From contig JBLXBZ010000012.1 in the NCBI GenBank assembly GCA_048265185.1, positions 1 through 64,000 of the forward strand: 64,000 bases of DNA. The letters are read 5' to 3'. This stretch comes from JBLXBZ01 sp048265185 (lineage in GTDB: Bacteria > Pseudomonadota > Alphaproteobacteria > Rhizobiales > Stappiaceae). Positions 17,291-26,219 of the stretch are shown here, piece by piece. Numbering within the stretch: position 1 is the first letter of the stretch; the number at the start of each line of letters is the position of its first letter. Under the pieces are notes generated by a model. The model did not search any database. It was not told the origin of the DNA and saw only the letters and a list, made by a program, of their open reading frames with translations. The position numbers and the translations under genes were made by a program.

Positions 17291-18346
17291 TTACACGGGT
17301 GGGAGAATATCCTTGGGCTCCTGAAAGGGGCGGTAATTGAGATAACCGGTCAAATCATGAGGACGGACTGCGCCATTCCCATTCCCTGAGGAAGATGATC
17401 TGGTTTGGGCGAGCTGAACCGATGCTTGCGGCTTTTCAGCTCCACTTTCCCCATCTTCCGCCTGAAAAAAATCGTTTGACGCATAAGAGTTCAGGAATGA
17501 CGCGGCCAAAGTCGTTCCATTGTCGTAAGCTTGATCGCTAAACAAGGCGTGAAACGGCGAGGCGATCGAAGTGGAAACCGCCCAAGCCGAAGTAACGCGG
17601 CTGGAAGGATTGGCCATCTTCAAACCGTCTTCGGTCATGGCCAGCGTCGCCACGGGGGCGGACGGAACGTACGCGCGCGCCGGCGTAGGCGACGCCGTTC
17701 CCAAATCCGCTCTCGCAATCATCGTGTGAGACGTTCCACCATGTTTGGACACAAGATTGGCGTATACGTCGGCGACGGATTTAGCGCTTCCGTCTTGATT
17801 ATAAAAAATTGATTGATTGGCCTTGGCTTGCCGCGTAAACACGCTGTCGGCGGAAAGGTTCGGATTATTCTCCGCCAGCGTAATCAATTTGTTCGCGCCG
17901 CTGGCGCCCAGAAAATGCGCGATATAAAGCTCGCCGTCATTAGGCTGGCGCCCCAATTTACCCGTAAGGTAATTCGCGTTTTTTTCCGTAAACGCCCCGG
18001 CCATCAATGACGCAATTTCAGCGTTGTCCCGCAAGGCTAGAATTTCTTTGCGGATTTGCGGATCGTCGACACGATATTTTCCGCTTCTGGTGCGCGTAAT
18101 TTGATCGGAATATTTTGAAAGCCCATGCAGAGGACCAGCTTCTTTCATGGTTTCAAGCCATGTGCTTTCAATGAATTGAAACAAACCCGAAGCAGAAGAA
18201 GTTTTGGCCTTGGCGTCCTCGTCAAAAGAGGATTCACGAGCGGCGGTTTTAACGAGATAGTCAAACGAAGCGCCCGTAGCACCGTCCGCCGTGCGAAAGG
18301 CCTGTTCGATCCGAGACGCGACCGAGGACGTTTCGGCGATTTTCAT
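17291..18346 (-). CDS. Lytic transglycosylase-like (SLT domain) protein
   Basis: This 351-residue protein has a lysozyme-like SLT domain near the N terminus. The catalytic glutamate is E38 in TAARESSFDEDAKA, followed by SASGLFQFIESTW. The rest is long, low in complexity and rich in Ser/Ala, ending in YRPFQEPKDILPPV. There is no clear signal peptide, which is common in this alphaproteobacterial family. A role in peptidoglycan remodelling is likely; its target structure is unknown. A small hairpin (ACCCGT/ACGGGT, 17285-17300) overlaps its stop codon. Confidence 0.8.
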   Translation of the reverse strand: MKIAETSSVASRIEQAFRTADGATGASFDYLVKTAARESSFDEDAKAKTSSASGLFQFIESTWLETMKEAGPLHGLSKYSDQITRTRSGKYRVDDPQIRKEILALRDNAEIASLMAGAFTEKNANYLTGKLGRQPNDGELYIAHFLGASGANKLITLAENNPNLSADSVFTRQAKANQSIFYNQDGSAKSVADVYANLVSKHGGTSHTMIARADLGTASPTPARAYVPSAPVATLAMTEDGLKMANPSSRVTSAWAVSTSIASPFHALFSDQAYDNGTTLAASFLNSYASNDFFQAEDGESGAEKPQASVQLAQTRSSSSGNGNGAVRPHDLTGYLNYRPFQEPKDILPPV

Positions 18347-18518
18347 AGCCCTTCTCCCTCGACACTTGAGAAACTTAACCTTTGTTAAGGATCAACGCGT
18401 TTTAGTTAACGAACCGTTAACGAAACGCAAACTAGCGCCAAAACTTGTTGTATTTTGCAAAATACGCCGAAATTTTCGATCTTTAGCCGCAGATACGCAC
18501 CGTCCAGCCGAGACAAAC

Positions 18519-19124
18519 CTAATCTACCTTGGGACGCTCCAACTGAAACAGTCGATCAATCATCGCATAATCTTTATAGCCAAGACGAGCGAGAGGCTTT
18601 AAAGCCGCCACATCAAGGATACCATTTTTCAAAACGCTATCATCAATATGGACCCCAACCACCTGACCAAAAACAACCCAATTGTTTACTGGCTCACCGT
18701 TCAAATCATTTAATTGAATGATCTGCAGACGTCGGCACTCCAACGCGACTTTCGCCTCGCCAACACGCGGCGCCTGCACCAATGTCGAGGAAACCGGCGT
18801 CAAGCCGGCCTTTTCAAACTCAGAAACTCCCGGCGGAAACGCGCCGGAAGTGCGATTCATAGCATCCTTGAGATCCAACGTCGCCAGATTGCAAACAAAA
18901 TCACCGCTCGACTCAACATTTGATACTGAATCCTTCCACCCTGTAGAAGAAAACATAACAATGGGGGGAGCGTCCGAAACCCCGTTAAAAAAACTATAGG
19001 GCGCCAGATTCGGCGCGCCATTCAGGTCTACCGATGAAATCCAACCGATTGGCCGCGGCGCGACAATCGCTTTAAAGGGATTGTACGGCAAGCCATGGTC
19101 GTTTTTGTCGGTAGAATAGAACAT
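18519..19124 (-). CDS. Flavin reductase-like (FMN-binding split barrel) protein
   Basis: 201 residues. It begins with MFYSTDKNDHGLPYNPFKAIVAPRPIGWISS-like sequence (seen as short stretches), typical of the flavin reductase domain family; the PRPIGWISSVD segment lies at the FMN site. It would use NAD(P)H to reduce free flavin or act on an unknown partner. It lies one base downstream of the nitroreductase gene, forming a two-gene flavoenzyme unit. Confidence 0.8.
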   Translation of the reverse strand: MFYSTDKNDHGLPYNPFKAIVAPRPIGWISSVDLNGAPNLAPYSFFNGVSDAPPIVMFSSTGWKDSVSNVESSGDFVCNLATLDLKDAMNRTSGAFPPGVSEFEKAGLTPVSSTLVQAPRVGEAKVALECRRLQIIQLNDLNGEPVNNWVVFGQVVGVHIDDSVLKNGILDVAALKPLARLGYKDYAMIDRLFQLERPKVD

Positions 19125-19125
19125 A

Positions 19126-19737
19126 TCAGCTTTTTCCCCATTCAGTGGTCAGTTCATCTATATCAGGCCGCGGGCGCTCCGATGGCGGCAAGCTGGGAGT
19201 TCCCAAATGAATAAAGCCGGCGAAACGCTCGCCGTCACGCGCACCCAAATAACGAGCGGCGCGTTCGTCAAAAGCCATCCATTCGCTCAGCCATTGACCG
19301 GCAAACCCCATAGCGTGCGCGGCAAGCAGCATATTCATGCACACAGCTCCCACCGAAAGCTCTTGCTCCCATAGCGGAATTTTTGGGTGAGGCGCGGTGC
19401 TGCTCACAACGCCAATCACCAATGGCGCACGCGCAAAGCGCGTCAACTCTTGCTGACGACGGGCGTCGTCAATAGCCTCACCCGCATCATTTAATAACCC
19501 GATCAGCGTCTCGCCAATCTCTCCACATGCTTCCCGGCGATAAATGATGAAGCGCCATGGCGATAGCTTGCCGTGATCTGGAACACGAGCCGCCGCCGTC
19601 AAAAGCGTTTTAATCTGTTCAGCGTCAGGAGCCGGTTCGACCAAAGAAAGAGCAGGATGAGAACGACGGGTTAAAAGCAACTCAAGCGCATTATCATTTT
19701 CAGGAGAATATGCAGACATTAGAACAAACCACTTCAT
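19126..19737 (-). CDS. Nitroreductase family protein
   Basis: The 203-residue FMN enzyme is of the nitroreductase fold. It shows the N-terminal RRSHPALSLVEPAP, the PDHGKLSPWRFI segment that contacts FMN and NAD(P)H, and a C-terminal GFIHLGTP strand. It is of the short YdjA-like type. The start could be the ATG at 19737 or the ATG at 19719; neither has a strong ribosome site. Substrate unknown. Paired with the flavin reductase downstream. Confidence 0.8.
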   Translation of the reverse strand: MKWFVLMSAYSPENDNALELLLTRRSHPALSLVEPAPDAEQIKTLLTAAARVPDHGKLSPWRFIIYRREACGEIGETLIGLLNDAGEAIDDARRQQELTRFARAPLVIGVVSSTAPHPKIPLWEQELSVGAVCMNMLLAAHAMGFAGQWLSEWMAFDERAARYLGARDGERFAGFIHLGTPSLPPSERPRPDIDELTTEWGKS

Positions 19738-20106
19738 TGCAGCCCGCTAATCGAACCGGAAGTTTTGCAACATCAGACCATCGACAGCGCGGCGAATTCA
19801 GAACGGACAATTTGCAAGATTAGCGATGGAGGCGCAGGTTACCTTGACGCGGCGCTCCAATGGCGGATTGCATTCGTGCCATTGGCGAAATTTCAAGACC
19901 GCATTTTAAAAGGCTAACCGATGAGCTTGTCAATGCTTTCCAAACATAAACCAACGATTGGAACAACGCCCTCCCCGCAAAGAATGATAAAGTGACTTGA
20001 ATTCGCCTGATTTTTAGGGTTTCAAAGAAACTACCAATGAGATGATGATGTTACGCGCGAGCTATTCCCAGTAATATGGTCAGCCGCATCAGGAGATCAG
20101 ACGACT
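19738..20106. other. Intergenic region without recognised gene
   Basis: This 369-bp stretch separates the divergent nitroreductase and secreted-protein genes. I see no coding frame with codon bias and no clear RNA gene. It should carry the promoters of both genes; AGGAG near 20090 is the ribosome site of the rightward gene. Confidence 0.5.
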
Positions 20107-21177
20107 ATGAAGGCATTGCGACGCCGGTTCGGCACATTCATGATCCGAATTGGACTGCTCGTGTCCTTTATGACTATCGCAGCGAGCCTCGCGAGCGCTC
20201 AAACATCGACGGATCCCGCCACAATTCTTCCTGAACCAAAACCTGACCTGTCTGCGCTGGCAAGCTCTGACAGTGGCGTCAACGCAGAAATAAACGCAAT
20301 CGAGAACTTGCTTGAAAGCGGCCCCAAAGCCCCTGAGCTGATTTCAAACCCGCTCCCCTACGCGCCATCGTCTCTTTCTGGAACGGGCCTGCCAGACGCA
20401 TTCAGCGAAGGCGCGCTCTACATGATTTCAAAGCTCACTGAAGACGGCCCCCCGCTCTCCAGCGGCGTTGTCTGGCGCGTTTATAATGAAGAGCTGGACG
20501 AAGAGGGCAAACTCAAACTGGTCGCCAGCGCATCTGGAGGAGACGCCGAGTTCCGCCTCGACCCGGGGGAGTATCTTGTCCACACTTCCTATGGACACGC
20601 AGGCGCCACCACGCGAATAAGAGTTGGAAACGGCATATCCAGCGAAACAATTGTCCTCAACGCGGGCGGCATCAAGCTTGACGCGGAGCTGAGCGAGGGC
20701 GTGCCTATAAAAACGCCTGAAGACGTCTCTTTTGACATTTATGCGACTGACTTCGACAGCCGCGGCGAAAGGCGCCTCATCGCGGCGAACATTCCACCGG
20801 GCAATATTGTTCGCCTAAACTCCGACACCTACCATGTGGTCAGTCGCTTTGGAACGGTCAACGCCGTGGTGCGCGCCGACATTCAAGTTCAACCGGGAAA
20901 GCTGACGGAAGCCACCGTCTATCACAACGCCGCTAACATCACCATGAAGCTGGTCAAGGAAGACGGTGGGGAAGCGCTCGCCAATACAGCCTGGTCGGTC
21001 TTGACCCCCGGCGGCGACGTGGTCGTAGAAGCCAATGGCGCATTCCCTAGCTTCGTGCTCTCCTCCGGCGGCTATCAGGTTATCGCACGAAACAATGGAA
21101 AAATTTTCAGCAGAAAGTTCGAAGTGAACACCGGACAAGACAGTGAAGTCGAAGTTTTGGCGTCCACAACGAATTGA
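20107..21177 (+). CDS. Secreted protein with three beta-sandwich-like repeats
   Basis: The 356-residue protein has a signal peptide (about residues 1-32, ending SLASA). After a Pro-rich linker there are three related segments, roughly residues 115-200, 205-285 and 290-350. Each has a W/F-x-V/I-Y strand, a central GEYLVHTSYG, TYHVVSRFG or GYQVIARNN strand, and a final VxxGxxxE strand. This resembles carboxypeptidase-regulatory or Cna-B-like sandwiches. No catalytic motif is seen. It is probably periplasmic; its function is not recognised. Confidence 0.6.
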   Translation: MKALRRRFGTFMIRIGLLVSFMTIAASLASAQTSTDPATILPEPKPDLSALASSDSGVNAEINAIENLLESGPKAPELISNPLPYAPSSLSGTGLPDAFSEGALYMISKLTEDGPPLSSGVVWRVYNEELDEEGKLKLVASASGGDAEFRLDPGEYLVHTSYGHAGATTRIRVGNGISSETIVLNAGGIKLDAELSEGVPIKTPEDVSFDIYATDFDSRGERRLIAANIPPGNIVRLNSDTYHVVSRFGTVNAVVRADIQVQPGKLTEATVYHNAANITMKLVKEDGGEALANTAWSVLTPGGDVVVEANGAFPSFVLSSGGYQVIARNNGKIFSRKFEVNTGQDSEVEVLASTTN

Positions 21178-21329
21178 ACATATTTCCGTGTTCAAGCTCG
21201 CTCAGTTCCAGCGGCGTTTCGTCCTCGGCGTCCACGCGTAGGATCGCCCTCAGGCGCCAACGCAGTGAGAGAATACTCCCCACCATAATGACGCGACGCC
21301 CTCACCTCAGCCGTTTATTCAAACGCGTT

Positions 21330-22187
21330 TCAAGCCGCCTGTTTGCGCCGCAACAACCCGCGTTTGGAGGGCGCAGGCTGCGCCAGTCCAAGAACTTGTT
21401 CATATAAATAGCCGATCATTGATTTTTGATCGCCCTTTTCGGCAAGCTCTTCGAAGGCGATTGGCGCGCCAACGGCAACCCGAACGTTCGTTCCCATGAT
21501 GCGTTTGAACTCGCGCACCAATAAAGACAATCGCAATGTCAGCGAAAACCTTGAAGCCAGATGAAACAACGGTGAGTTTTGGCCTTCAAAATAAAGCGGC
21601 AAAACTGTCGCGCGCGACGAGCGGATCATTTTGGCGGTGAATGTTTTCCACGGCAACTCTTCCGCTTTGCCGAACGGACGGCGCGAGGTGGCGACCCCGC
21701 CACCGGGGAAAACAACAATCGTCACGCCTTCGTTCAACAAACGCAGCGCCTCTTTGCGCGTATTCATGTTTGTACGCAACGCATCGGCGGTTTCTTCAAA
21801 GTCCACAGGCAATGAATACGGACGAACCTCGGGAACTTTTAGCAGCTCATTATTAATGAGAATACGATAAGGGCGATCCAAACGTTCCGCCAAAGAAAGA
21901 ATGGCGAGACCGTCGCCAATTCCGAAGGGATGATTAGCGATCACCACTAACGGCCCCTGCGGCAAGCCCACCGGCGGCCAGCTAGGTTCGGACAACTCCA
22001 ACCGCAGACCAATCAATTCAAGAAGATCGGTCCAGACATAAGTCGACTTGCCCACAATACTTTTTTTCCACAAGTAATAAATGGCGAGAAGCCGGCGGCG
22101 TCCCGAAAGCCCTTCTACGGTGCGAATAATCCAGCGCTTCACAGGAGGATGCGCGGGGTTCGCATAAGTCAACGCACTGTAATCCAC
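21330..22187 (-). CDS. Lysophospholipid acyltransferase family protein (PlsC-like)
   Basis: The 285-residue protein has the acyltransferase motif NHPFGIGDGLAIL, in the H-x5-D form of the haemolysin/OlsA-like branch, and a later FPGGGVA segment for the phosphate of the acceptor. It starts at a GTG at 22187 with AGAGG upstream. It probably transfers acyl chains to a lyso-lipid at the inner membrane; whether glycerophospholipid or ornithine lipid cannot be read from sequence. It lies downstream of thrS with a terminator in between. Confidence 0.75.
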   Translation of the reverse strand: MDYSALTYANPAHPPVKRWIIRTVEGLSGRRRLLAIYYLWKKSIVGKSTYVWTDLLELIGLRLELSEPSWPPVGLPQGPLVVIANHPFGIGDGLAILSLAERLDRPYRILINNELLKVPEVRPYSLPVDFEETADALRTNMNTRKEALRLLNEGVTIVVFPGGGVATSRRPFGKAEELPWKTFTAKMIRSSRATVLPLYFEGQNSPLFHLASRFSLTLRLSLLVREFKRIMGTNVRVAVGAPIAFEELAEKGDQKSMIGYLYEQVLGLAQPAPSKRGLLRRKQAA

Positions 22188-22312
22188 CGAAACCTCTTTG
22201 ATTTGCGGTCACACGACTAAGCACCGAGTAAGCGGCGTTTACATGACAAAAGCAAGACAATGCGTAAAAGACCAATGTCAGACAGTCATGCTCTCCCCCG
22301 AAACCGCATTCA

Positions 22313-22342
22313 AAGGCGTTCGACCAGAACATCGAACGCCTT
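22313..22342 (-). terminator. Terminator downstream of thrS
   Basis: An 11-bp perfect stem (arms at 22313-22323 and 22332-22342, AAGGCGTTCGA and complement) has an eight-base loop. It sits 13 bases past the thrS stop. On the minus strand it is followed by a short T-stretch (CCTTTGAATG), so termination is plausible though the U-tract is weak. Confidence 0.65.
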
Positions 22343-22355
22343 CACCATCATATTT

Positions 22356-24338
22356 TCATTTCACTTCATGATCCACGATTTCCTCCGAAGAAGAACCGTT
22401 TGGCGGCGTCGCCTCTAAAGCCAATTTCGTGATCGCCTCATCCAGGCCCAGCACCGTTTGGTCCTTGGAGCCAAGACGGCGCATGTTCACCGTCCGCTCT
22501 TCCGCTTCACGATTACCACACACCAGGATCACCGGAACTTTCGCCAATGAATGTTCGCGAACCTTGTAATTGATCTTTTCATTGCGCGGATCCAACTCGA
22601 CCTTCAAGCCAGCCTTGCGCAAATCAGCCACAACTTCGCGGGCGTATTCCTCAGCGTCCGAGGTGATAGTGGCCACGACAATCTGCAAAGGCGCAAGCCA
22701 CAAAGGAAAGTGCCCCGCGAAATTCTCAATCAGAATTCCAAGGAAACGTTCCATGGAGCCGCAAATCGCACGGTGAATCATCACAGGCGTTTTCTTCTCT
22801 CCATTGCGGTCCACATAAAAGGCGCCAAACCGCTCCGGAAGATTAAAATCAACCTGCGTAGTTCCACACTGCCATTCACGCCCAATGGCGTCGCGCAGCG
22901 TATATTCAAACTTGGGACCGTAAAAAGCGCCTTCGCCTTCTAAAACATCGGTTTTAACGCGGCCATTGGACGTCTTCTCAATGGTCTTGAGAACTTCGCC
23001 CATCACAGCTTCGGCGTGATCCCACAACGCATCATCTCCAACCCGCTTCTCGGGACGCGTTGAAAGCTTGACCACAATTTCCTTGAAGCCGAAATCCGCA
23101 TAGGTCGACAGAATGAGGTCATTGATCTTCAGGCATTCAGCCGCCATCTGTTCTTCGGTGCAAAACACATGGGCGTCATCCTGAGTGAAGCCGCGCACCC
23201 GCATCAAACCATGCATAGCCCCTGAAGGCTCGTAGCGATGCACCGCGCCAAATTCCGCCATGCGTAAAGGAAGATCGCGGTAACTCTTCAGGCCATGTTT
23301 GAAAATCTGGATATGACCGGGGCAATTCATGGGTTTGAGCGCAAAAACCCGCGTATCCTCCGACTCCTCGTCAGCACAGCTAACGGCGAACATATTCTCC
23401 CGGTACCATTCCCAGTGTCCGGACGTTTGCCAAAGCGACGTGTCAAGAATTTGCGGCGCGTTGACCTCGTCATAATCCTCGGCAAGACGACCGCGCATAT
23501 AGGACACGAGGCTTTGGAACAGGTTCCAGCCTTTGGCGTGCCAGAACACCACGCCCGGCCCCTCTTCCTGAAAGTGAAACAGATCCATCTCGCGGCCGAG
23601 CTTGCGGTGATCCCTCTTTTCCGCCTCCTCCAGCATATGAAGGTAAGCTTTGAGCTCTTTATCGCTTGACCACGCCGTTCCATAAATCCGGGTCAGCATT
23701 TCATTATCGCTGTCGCCGCGCCAATAAGCGCCGGCGACCTTCATCAATTTGAAGGCCTGACCGATCTGCCCGGTCGAAGTCATATGCGGACCGCGACAAA
23801 GATCAAGCCATTCGCCCTGACGATAGATCTTCAACTCCTGATCGTCTGGAATCGCGTCAATCAACTCGACTTTATAAGTCTCGCCTCTGGCCATGAAATG
23901 ACGTTTAGCCTCGTCGCGCGACCATACTTCCTTTGTGAAAGGCGCGTTGCGCTGAATGATCTCCGACATCTTCTTTTCAATGACAGGCAGATCTTCAGTG
24001 GTGAAGGGCGTGTCACGCTTGAAGTCGTAATAAAAGCCATTGTCGATCACCGGCCCGATGGTGACCTGCGTTCCGGGCCATAGCTCCTGCACGGCCTCCG
24101 CCAGAACGTGAGCGCAATCATGGCGGATCAATTCCAGCGCGCGCGGGTCGTCACGGGTGACAATTTCGATTTTGGCGTCACGGGAAATCGTATCGGACAA
24201 GTCGCGCAATTCGCCGTCCAGCGTCATCGCCACGGCTTTTTTCGCCAGAGATTTGGAAATCCCCGCAGCGACCGCCGCGCCTGTGACGCCGGCGTCATAG
24301 TCACGCACGGAATTATCTGGGAACGTTAGATGAATCAT
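22356..24338 (-). CDS. thrS: Threonyl-tRNA synthetase
   Basis: The 660-residue protein charges tRNA-Thr. Domains in order are an N-terminal TGS domain (IHLTFPDNSVRDYDAG), the editing domain with HDCAHVLAEAV, a class II catalytic core with the zinc region MNCPGHIQIF and MHGLMRVRGFTQDDAH, and a C-terminal anticodon-binding domain. The ATG at 24338 follows AGGAGG. An earlier in-frame start at 24461 would add 41 residues not found in relatives. Confidence 0.97.
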   Translation of the reverse strand: MIHLTFPDNSVRDYDAGVTGAAVAAGISKSLAKKAVAMTLDGELRDLSDTISRDAKIEIVTRDDPRALELIRHDCAHVLAEAVQELWPGTQVTIGPVIDNGFYYDFKRDTPFTTEDLPVIEKKMSEIIQRNAPFTKEVWSRDEAKRHFMARGETYKVELIDAIPDDQELKIYRQGEWLDLCRGPHMTSTGQIGQAFKLMKVAGAYWRGDSDNEMLTRIYGTAWSSDKELKAYLHMLEEAEKRDHRKLGREMDLFHFQEEGPGVVFWHAKGWNLFQSLVSYMRGRLAEDYDEVNAPQILDTSLWQTSGHWEWYRENMFAVSCADEESEDTRVFALKPMNCPGHIQIFKHGLKSYRDLPLRMAEFGAVHRYEPSGAMHGLMRVRGFTQDDAHVFCTEEQMAAECLKINDLILSTYADFGFKEIVVKLSTRPEKRVGDDALWDHAEAVMGEVLKTIEKTSNGRVKTDVLEGEGAFYGPKFEYTLRDAIGREWQCGTTQVDFNLPERFGAFYVDRNGEKKTPVMIHRAICGSMERFLGILIENFAGHFPLWLAPLQIVVATITSDAEEYAREVVADLRKAGLKVELDPRNEKINYKVREHSLAKVPVILVCGNREAEERTVNMRRLGSKDQTVLGLDEAITKLALEATPPNGSSSEEIVDHEVK

Positions 24339-24537
24339 CAGAGCCTCCTGCTCACTCCTGCAAACAATGGCAGGTAAGCGATTTATGGGAACATACTTAT
24401 GGGCGGGCGTTCTAAAGCCAATCCGCTCACGCGTCCAGAGGCGCGCGCCCATTCCAGCCATATACCTACATAAAATTGAGTATTTTCACCTTGAACGCAA
24501 TAGCGGCCGTCGCCCCCTTCACGCGCGCCAGCCCCCC

Positions 24538-24960
24538 CTAGTGAGGCCCTTTACAAAGCTCATGGTCGCTCAAGACCTGCAACACCCGACACGTTTCAAC
24601 GTTGCCGCCTTCGCATTCGCGCACCATTCGCCGCAACTCATCCCGCAAACTGCTTAACTTTGAAATCTTCGCCTCAATCTCCAACAAATGGCGCATGGCG
24701 AGATCGTCAGCATGCGCGCAGGCTCGGTCAGGACTGGACGCCAGTTCCAGAAAATCCCGAATGGCGTCAATATCAAACCCAAGAGAGCGCGCATGACGAA
24801 TCATTCTCAATCGATCCAGAGCGTTTTGATCATACCGACGCTGGTTGCCCTGAGTACGATCAGGAGGCGGCAGCACCCCTATTTGTTCGTAATACCGAAT
24901 TGTCGGGATTTTCACGCCGCTTTGCTCCGACAGAGCGCCGATCGTCATTCCAAGCGCCAT
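24538..24960 (-). CDS. MerR-family transcriptional regulator with cysteine metal-site pattern
   Basis: 140 residues. An N-terminal winged helix (TIGALSEQSGVKIPTIRYYE, then GNQRRYDQNALDRLRMIRHA) is followed by a dimerisation helix and a C-terminal loop with CEGGNVETC, a C-x7-C spacing like that of CueR-type metal sensors, plus further Cys/His residues (CAHAD, HELC). The ATG at 24960 follows GAGG; a longer frame from 25020 is less likely. No metal-transport gene is adjacent, so the effector and targets are unknown. Confidence 0.82.
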   Translation of the reverse strand: MALGMTIGALSEQSGVKIPTIRYYEQIGVLPPPDRTQGNQRRYDQNALDRLRMIRHARSLGFDIDAIRDFLELASSPDRACAHADDLAMRHLLEIEAKISKLSSLRDELRRMVRECEGGNVETCRVLQVLSDHELCKGPH

Positions 24961-25075
24961 AGGCCCAATCCTCAATTCAAAAGCTTTTTCCAGAAAAAAA
25001 CGCGCCGACGCCGCCAACACCTCTAATGCGCCAGCCTAAAGAGAATAAAGCCAAAAATTTGATGAAAGCAAGGAA

Positions 25076-25160
25076 TGGTGGAGGAGGTTGGATTCGAACC
25101 AACGTAGGCGTAGCCAACGGATTTACAGTCCGTCCCCTTTAGCCACTCGGGCACTCCTCC
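25076..25160 (-). tRNA. tRNA-Tyr (anticodon GTA)
   Basis: Read on the minus strand, the 85-base gene begins GGAGGAG and ends CTCCTCC-A-CCA, with the CCA encoded. The anticodon loop is CTGTAAA, with anticodon GTA. It has the long variable arm of class II tRNAs and the GGTTCGAATCC T arm. Confidence 0.96.
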
Positions 25161-25252
25161 ACGTCATCTGTGGATATGCCACTCTCATCGGCGGATGTCA
25201 AAAGTGGATAGCAATTTTCCAGAGTTTGCGGTGGACAACGTCCTCCTCTGGG

Positions 25253-25582
25253 CTATTCGCGATCCATCCGTGTATCCGGATCAATATGCTCGCCGCTCCA
25301 GACCCCATAGCGCCAAGGCAAATACCAACGCGCGTCAGGAGGAAGTCGCGTCGGCGCAGGATCATATCCGCACGCCCCCCATGGATGGCACCGTATGATG
25401 CGCGCCAGCCCAATCCAGCCGCCGGCCCACAAGCCATAACGTGTTATCGCTTGCTCCGTGTATTCTGAACAGCTCGGCGCGTAACGACAACTGCGCCCCA
25501 ATATGAGTGAAAAAGTGAGCTGATAAAATCGAATAAAGGCTTTGGCGATCAAGGCGGGGATTTTTAAGATCGAGAATGACAC
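25253..25582 (-). CDS. yidD: Membrane protein insertion efficiency factor YidD
   Basis: About 109 residues. The YidD signature is complete: FYQLTFSLILGRSCRYAPSC, SEYTEQAI, and RIIRCHPWGACGYDP. It is a small amphipathic inner-membrane-associated protein that helps YidC-dependent insertion. I favour the GTG at 25582, which has GGAG 11 bases upstream and gives a normal length. A longer frame from a TTG at 25708 would overlap the preceding Fe-S scaffold gene by 59 bases. Confidence 0.85.
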   Translation of the reverse strand: MSFSILKIPALIAKAFIRFYQLTFSLILGRSCRYAPSCSEYTEQAITRYGLWAGGWIGLARIIRCHPWGACGYDPAPTRLPPDARWYLPWRYGVWSGEHIDPDTRMDRE

Positions 25583-25649
25583 AACTTGCAATTCTCCAAG
25601 CGAGCGCCCCAAAGGCGATGGCGTTATAGTCGGCGATAAAAGGCGCGAA

Positions 25650-26093
25650 TCAGCCGTTCTCTTCGGCCTTCGCCTCAATCTGGTCAAGAGCGTCGACAAC
25701 AGCGTCAAATGTCAAAAGCGTCGAGGCGTGTCGCGCCTTATATTCACGTATCGGCTCCAAAAAACGACATTCTTCAAACCGCCCCTCAGGCGCGGGACCG
25801 TTCTCTTTTAACATTGCACGCATGATCTTTTGCAAAGCGCGCAGCTCTTCAATGTCGGCGCCGATAATGTTGCGCGCCATAATCGCCGACGAGGCTTGTC
25901 CCAGAGCGCAAGCTTTAACGTCATGAGCGAAATCCGTCACCACGCCATCTTCGACCTTGAGATCAACCGTGACGGTTGAGCCGCACAGTCGCGAATGCGC
26001 GCTAGCGCTTGCGTCAGGGGTTTCAAGACGGCCCAACCGCGGGATATTTCCGGCTAAATCTAGAATTTTTGTATTATATACAGCGTCGAGCAT
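25650..26093 (-). CDS. Iron-sulfur cluster assembly scaffold (IscU/NifU-N-like)
   Basis: The 147-residue protein of the IscU/SufU fold has three conserved cysteines: C37 (SRLCGSTV), C62 (VKACALGQASS) and C109 (EECRFLEP). These are the usual cluster-holding residues. It would assemble or hold an Fe-S cluster in the cytoplasm. The ATG follows AGAGG. It is divergent from folE and upstream of yidD, a common alphaproteobacterial neighbourhood. There are no isc or suf operon genes nearby. Confidence 0.85.
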   Translation of the reverse strand: MLDAVYNTKILDLAGNIPRLGRLETPDASASAHSRLCGSTVTVDLKVEDGVVTDFAHDVKACALGQASSAIMARNIIGADIEELRALQKIMRAMLKENGPAPEGRFEECRFLEPIREYKARHASTLLTFDAVVDALDQIEAKAEENG

Positions 26094-26219
26094 AATCGCC
26101 TCTTCGTGAAGCCGAATGTCTTCACACTGGTTGTAAACCGATTATATAGGATCGTATCCTCGGCGAGAACACCTTACATGTGTAAGCTGGGACGCCGATG
26201 CAATTCAAGGGAACGTCGA

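Noticed and set aside
17285..17300. ACCCGT/ACGGGT hairpin at the stop of the transglycosylase gene
   Set aside because: Overlaps the stop codon, and the following T-stretch is short; not listed as a separate terminator.
22356..24461. Longer ThrS start at 24461
   Set aside because: The extra 41 residues do not resemble ThrS N termini, and the ATG at 24338 has AGGAGG at correct spacing.
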